Positions 14,615-17,291 of a stretch of 17,291 nucleotides of DNA are shown one piece after another. Numbering within the stretch: the stretch's first letter is position 1; each line of letters opens with the position of its first letter. The notes below the pieces were generated by a model. It worked only from the letters and a program-made list of their open reading frames with translations, was not told the DNA's origin and did not search any database. The stretch comes from a bacterium (GTDB lineage Bacteria; Bacteroidota; Bacteroidia; Bacteroidales; Bacteroidaceae): NCBI GenBank assembly GCA_004559785.1, contig SFXD01000047.1:1-17291 (forward strand). The letters run 5' to 3'. The translations under genes and the position numbers were made by a program.

Positions 14615-15933
14615 GCATGGCAAGCAGCAATGAGGATAGGCACGCTAACACCCCGAAGGCAGGAAACATCCAATCCACGGTCAGGCAGTACATGCAGGAC
14701 TGGGACATGCTCCAGCCCGGGATAGGTCCCGTAGCCGTGGCTCTAAGCGGCGGAGCCGACTCCGTAGCACTCCTCAGGATTCTCTCTGCACTGGGAACCG
14801 ACATCGTAGCCCTGCACTGCAACTTCCACCTAAGGGGCGAGGAGTCCGACCGCGACGAGCGTTTCTGCCTCGACCTCTGCAGCAGGCTGGGCATACGAAT
14901 ACACGTCAGGCACTTCGACACCACCCAACATGCACGCAACAACGGAATCAGCATAGAGATGGCGGCACGCGACCTGCGCTACGAATGGTTCTTCGGTATG
15001 ATGCAGTCATTGGGAGCGCAATCCATCGCCGTAGCCCACCACAGGGACGACCAGGCCGAGACATTGCTGCTCAACCTCATGCGTGGATGCGGACTCAGGG
15101 GACTGGCCGGCATCCATCCCGTCAGGGACAGGGTTATACGCCCACTGCTTTGCATCGGCAGGGAAGACATCCTCGCGTACCTCTCGTCCATAGGGCAGGA
15201 CTTCGTCACGGACAGCACCAACCTCGAACGCGATGCGCTGCGCAACGTCATCCGGCTGGACATCATCCCACGACTCAGGGAAATCAACCCCAGAATAACG
15301 GAATCCCTGTGCAACACATGCAGCATAGTCCGGGACTCACTGCCCCTCTACCTGCAAGGCCTCAGTTCAGAACTGTCCAAGGCTCATGCCACGGCAGACA
15401 GGCTACCGCTCGAAATACTCCGCCATCACCCCAACTCCCCCACCCTGCTCCACGAGTGGCTTCGGGGGAAGTCGTTCTCCCAGGCACAGGAGGGCGAGGT
15501 CTTGGCAGCGTGCCACGGCACGGCAGGCAAGATGTGGAGCAGCAACACGCATCGACTGCTCATCGACCGCGACTACCTCATGCTTGAGCCCATCGATGCA
15601 GAGACTGTGATTCCCACCCTCCGGCAGGAAATAGTGCAGGGCATCGGGGAGACGGGACCACACGTGGCATACTTCGACGCAGGGCTCATCCACGCACCCA
15701 TCCTCGTACGACGCACCCGCCCCGGGGACAGCTTCGTCCCACTTGGGATGAAGGGACGTAAGTTGATCAGCGATTTCCTCACCGACCGCAAGGTTTCCCG
15801 ATTCGAAAAGGAGAGGCAACTCGTCGCCACGTGCGGCAACGACATCATCTGGCTCATAGGACACAGGTCGGACAACAGGTACCGGGTCACCGACCGCACC
15901 ACGTCCATCCTTAAGCTTACCCTCGTCAGATAG
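14611..15933 (+). CDS. tilS: tRNA(Ile)-lysidine synthetase
   Basis: This 440-residue ATP-dependent enzyme converts the wobble cytidine of tRNA-Ile (CAU anticodon) to lysidine so that it reads AUA codons. The PP-loop is VALSGGADSVALL (S46-S51). The N-terminal N-type ATP pyrophosphatase domain continues with ALHCNFHLRGEESDRDE, IEMAARDLRYEWF, AVAHHRDDQAETLLLNLMRG and FVTDSTNLERDALRNVIR, all typical of TilS. The C-terminal TilS_C domain is present (RTRPGDSFVPLGMKGRKLIS, then FLTDRKV and IIWLIGHRSDNRYRV), so the protein is full length. Start choice is between ATG 14611, which overlaps the TPR gene stop by 4 bp, and ATG 14617. It is the last gene of the cluster. Confidence 0.96.
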   Translation: MSMASSNEDRHANTPKAGNIQSTVRQYMQDWDMLQPGIGPVAVALSGGADSVALLRILSALGTDIVALHCNFHLRGEESDRDERFCLDLCSRLGIRIHVRHFDTTQHARNNGISIEMAARDLRYEWFFGMMQSLGAQSIAVAHHRDDQAETLLLNLMRGCGLRGLAGIHPVRDRVIRPLLCIGREDILAYLSSIGQDFVTDSTNLERDALRNVIRLDIIPRLREINPRITESLCNTCSIVRDSLPLYLQGLSSELSKAHATADRLPLEILRHHPNSPTLLHEWLRGKSFSQAQEGEVLAACHGTAGKMWSSNTHRLLIDRDYLMLEPIDAETVIPTLRQEIVQGIGETGPHVAYFDAGLIHAPILVRRTRPGDSFVPLGMKGRKLISDFLTDRKVSRFEKERQLVATCGNDIIWLIGHRSDNRYRVTDRTTSILKLTLVR

Positions 15934-16189
15934 CAAGCAATCCCAGGAAAAACGTTTAATATCAGTTTTGGTCTTGTTTTTTTTAACAGAGATTATCAGC
16001 ACAGATTATTCGTTTGAATTTTGAGGAGCGTAGCGACGACCATCATATAAAACATCCTCAGACTATTTTCAGTCGGATTTTCAGTTAGGATTTTCAATCT
16101 TCACAAATACGTGCCGACTGCCATTTCGCCCGCTGTAGGGTATTGATCCTTGATTATGACCTGACCGACGGCTCGATGAAGGTCAGCTA
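15934..16189. other. Non-coding stretch with short repeats after tilS
   Basis: No convincing gene was found here. A run of eight T residues (15977-15984) may end tilS transcription, but only a weak hairpin precedes it. Near it are two related blocks, AGAGATTAT and ACAGATTAT (around 15987-16009). At 16065-16099 three tandem units of 12-13 bp begin ATTTTCA(G/A)T. The motif GGAGCGTAGCGACGACC (16025-16041) has the look of an interspersed intergenic repeat. On the plus strand a short frame from about 16150 to 16195 reads like the end of a coding region (LTDGSMKVSYK, then TAA) but has no recognisable start or domain. Confidence 0.45.
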
Positions 16190-16240
16190 CAAATAAAGGT
16201 GGTGTCACAAACTGGCACTGACCAATTCACGACACCCCTT
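16190..16240 (-). terminator. Long hairpin, probable terminator of the minus-strand surface-protein unit
   Basis: On the minus strand AAGGGGTGTC (from 16240) pairs with GACACCACCTT (to 16196) with one bulge. The arms are joined by a further stem in which GAATTGG pairs with CCAGTTT, including G-T pairs, around a TCAGTG loop. A T-rich stretch (TTTATTTG) follows on the minus strand. It starts about 20 bp after the stop of the small minus-strand gene, which fits termination of that unit. The T-tract is interrupted, so efficiency is uncertain. Confidence 0.6.
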
Positions 16241-16259
16241 CCTCAAGGCAAAATGTATG

Positions 16260-16388
16260 CTACCAGATATCTTCGTTGTCGTCGTCGGGAGTCTGGTTCC
16301 TAAGTTGGTATTGTTCCGACATCGCCAACATCCGATGGCTTTCCATCTCGTATGCCTTTGTCTCCGGCCTTTGATATTCCTTCTTCAT
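16260..16388 (-). CDS. Small 42-residue acidic-tailed protein of a Bacteroidales type
   Basis: This open frame of 42 codons starts MKKEYQRPETKAYEMESHRM and ends TPDDDNEDIW before a TAG. It resembles the very small Prevotella/Bacteroides proteins that begin MKK-(E/S/T)-Y-x-x-P, carry a middle segment like a bacteriocin or exported-peptide leader (here MLAMSEQY) and finish in an acidic stretch with a terminal Trp. This recognition is from pattern memory and not from a search. The ATG at 16388 is preceded in frame by another ATG at 16391. The gene lies only 12-15 bp after the stop of the secreted protein on the same strand and is followed by a hairpin, so the two are probably co-transcribed. Function unknown. 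Confidence 0.7.
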   Translation of the reverse strand: MKKEYQRPETKAYEMESHRMLAMSEQYQLRNQTPDDDNEDIW

Positions 16389-16403
16389 CATATTATTTAT
16401 CCC

Positions 16404-17291
16404 TTATTTGATTATCACTTTCTTTCCGTTCCTTATATAGAGCCCCTTGGCTGGATTGCTCACCTTGCGACCGCCGAGGTCGTACATGCTGTCGTCGGCA
16501 TTGCCTGCGTTGCCCTGCGATGCTTCGTCCGTGACGGTGACGCACCTGATGCCCGTTGCATCGTCTTCGTCCTCCATGAATGCGAAGCCGCGGGCGTTGG
16601 CTGTCTCAGATGAAGCCACCTTCAGGTAAGCCTTTCCAGGCGTGACCTTGAGCTGTGAGCCGTCGCTGCTTGTCACCTTGCCAGCCTCATCCTTAATGAC
16701 ACCGAGATAGAAGCCGAGACCTTCCTTTGATGATACGTTATTATATGTAAGGCGGTAGAGCTTGTAGCCAGCATCGGCTGTGATGGTTTGGGCTTCAGAT
16801 GGTGTTGCTACGAGGTTGGTCTCTTCTGCTGTTGCAGCAGTCAAATCATCCCCTATGTTCTTGGCATTCACGTATTCTCCGTCGGTCTTCAGCAGAACGC
16901 CTTCGCCCTTTGCCACTCTGTTGTCACTTCGCGGGGTCAGAGTCATCTTGCCGCTACTTACTGTAGCGTTATATACCGTTATGTCACCCGTAGGAACCAT
17001 CAGCTCTGCGTTTGAATTCAGGTTGCTGAACGTAGCCCAGTAGGTATCGTTCGTTCCGTCCTGTGCCGCTCTTACGACCTTGTAGTCTGATAGCCAAACA
17101 GGTCGTTTGTCAACCCCGAGCTGCTGCCCCCAATTTGACCCAGGGTATGGTTTCCCATCTATTACCTTAGTGTACTGAGAGAGCAGGTAAGCCACCTCGC
17201 CGCTCTGGAACTGGTCGGATGTCTTGCCAGTAACATACTTGTCAACATATTCGTCAGATACCGAACCGACAAGGTAATAACAATTAATTAC
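16404..17291 (-). CDS. C-terminal part of a large secreted/surface protein (5' end outside the window)
   Basis: The frame is open from the right edge of the window to a TAA at 16404, giving 295 visible residues with no N-terminus. A GTG at 17195 lies in frame, but the coding continues upstream of it, so it is not the start. Near the beginning SDQFQSGEVAYLLSQY and SNWGQQLGVDKRPVW match a motif often found in large Bacteroidales surface proteins (SGEVAYLL ... WGQ.LG.D..P). Later KGEGVLLKTDGEY and a beta-rich region follow. The end, MYDLGGRKVSNPAKGLYIRN followed by GKKVIIK, is a common Prevotella C-terminus that resembles type IX secretion sorting domains. Export and surface attachment are inferred from these features. 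No catalytic domain is visible in this part. Confidence 0.85.
   Translation of the reverse strand, partial: VINCYYLVGSVSDEYVDKYVTGKTSDQFQSGEVAYLLSQYTKVIDGKPYPGSNWGQQLGVDKRPVWLSDYKVVRAAQDGTNDTYWATFSNLNSNAELMVPTGDITVYNATVSSGKMTLTPRSDNRVAKGEGVLLKTDGEYVNAKNIGDDLTAATAEETNLVATPSEAQTITADAGYKLYRLTYNNVSSKEGLGFYLGVIKDEAGKVTSSDGSQLKVTPGKAYLKVASSETANARGFAFMEDEDDATGIRCVTVTDEASQGNAGNADDSMYDLGGRKVSNPAKGLYIRNGKKVIIK

Noticed and set aside
16257..16613. 118-codon plus-strand open frame opposite the surface-protein end
   Set aside because: It is antisense to a better supported secreted-protein C-terminus and to the small gene, and has no domain.

Overview
The window looks like chromosomal DNA from a Bacteroidales bacterium, most likely Prevotella or a close relative. 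Four things support this. The promoters match the Bacteroidetes type (TTTG, about 19 bp, TAnnTTTG). Start codons lack Shine-Dalgarno sequences. The families DUF3127, DUF4835 (PorD-like) and a TPR pseudoprotease are typical of this phylum. A truncated secreted protein at the right edge ends in the Prevotella-style tail GLYIRNGKKVIIK. The genus is an inference; the phylum is well supported.

Positions 1-6290 hold a complete tripartite RND efflux operon on the + strand: periplasmic adaptor lipoprotein, inner-membrane RND pump and outer-membrane factor lipoprotein. It has a -7 box at its start and a hairpin terminator at its end, and no regulator gene is visible. The pump is about 100 residues longer than AcrB and carries what looks like an extra transmembrane hairpin inside its second large periplasmic loop.

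Positions 6290-7087 are a boundary region. It holds three copies of a 15-bp palindrome at an exact 23-bp period, then a convergent terminator, then a minus-strand DUF3127 gene whose protein ends in an SSB-like acidic tip (DDLPF). That gene is divergent from dnaN, and both promoters can be seen.

Positions 7052-15933 form a tightly packed + strand cluster: dnaN, a DnaQ-like exonuclease, coaBC, a DUF4835/PorD-like gene, recN, a trypsin-like/TPR protein and tilS. Four junctions are 4-8 bp overlaps. The cluster mixes DNA replication and repair (clamp, exonuclease, RecN), coenzyme A synthesis, tRNA-Ile lysidine synthesis and envelope or type IX secretion functions. CoaBC departs from the E. coli enzyme at two expected catalytic positions, and the trypsin-like domain appears to lack its whole catalytic triad.

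Positions 15934-17291 hold a non-coding stretch with short repeats, a long hairpin that probably terminates minus-strand transcription, a 42-residue minus-strand small protein gene, and the C-terminal 295 residues of a large secreted or surface protein that runs off the right edge. No CRISPR array, tRNA, rRNA, complete insertion sequence or phage gene was seen. The most interesting items are the pump insertion, the pseudoprotease, the CoaBC substitutions, the SSB-tailed DUF3127 protein beside the clamp gene, the 23-bp-periodic palindromes and the small acidic peptide gene.
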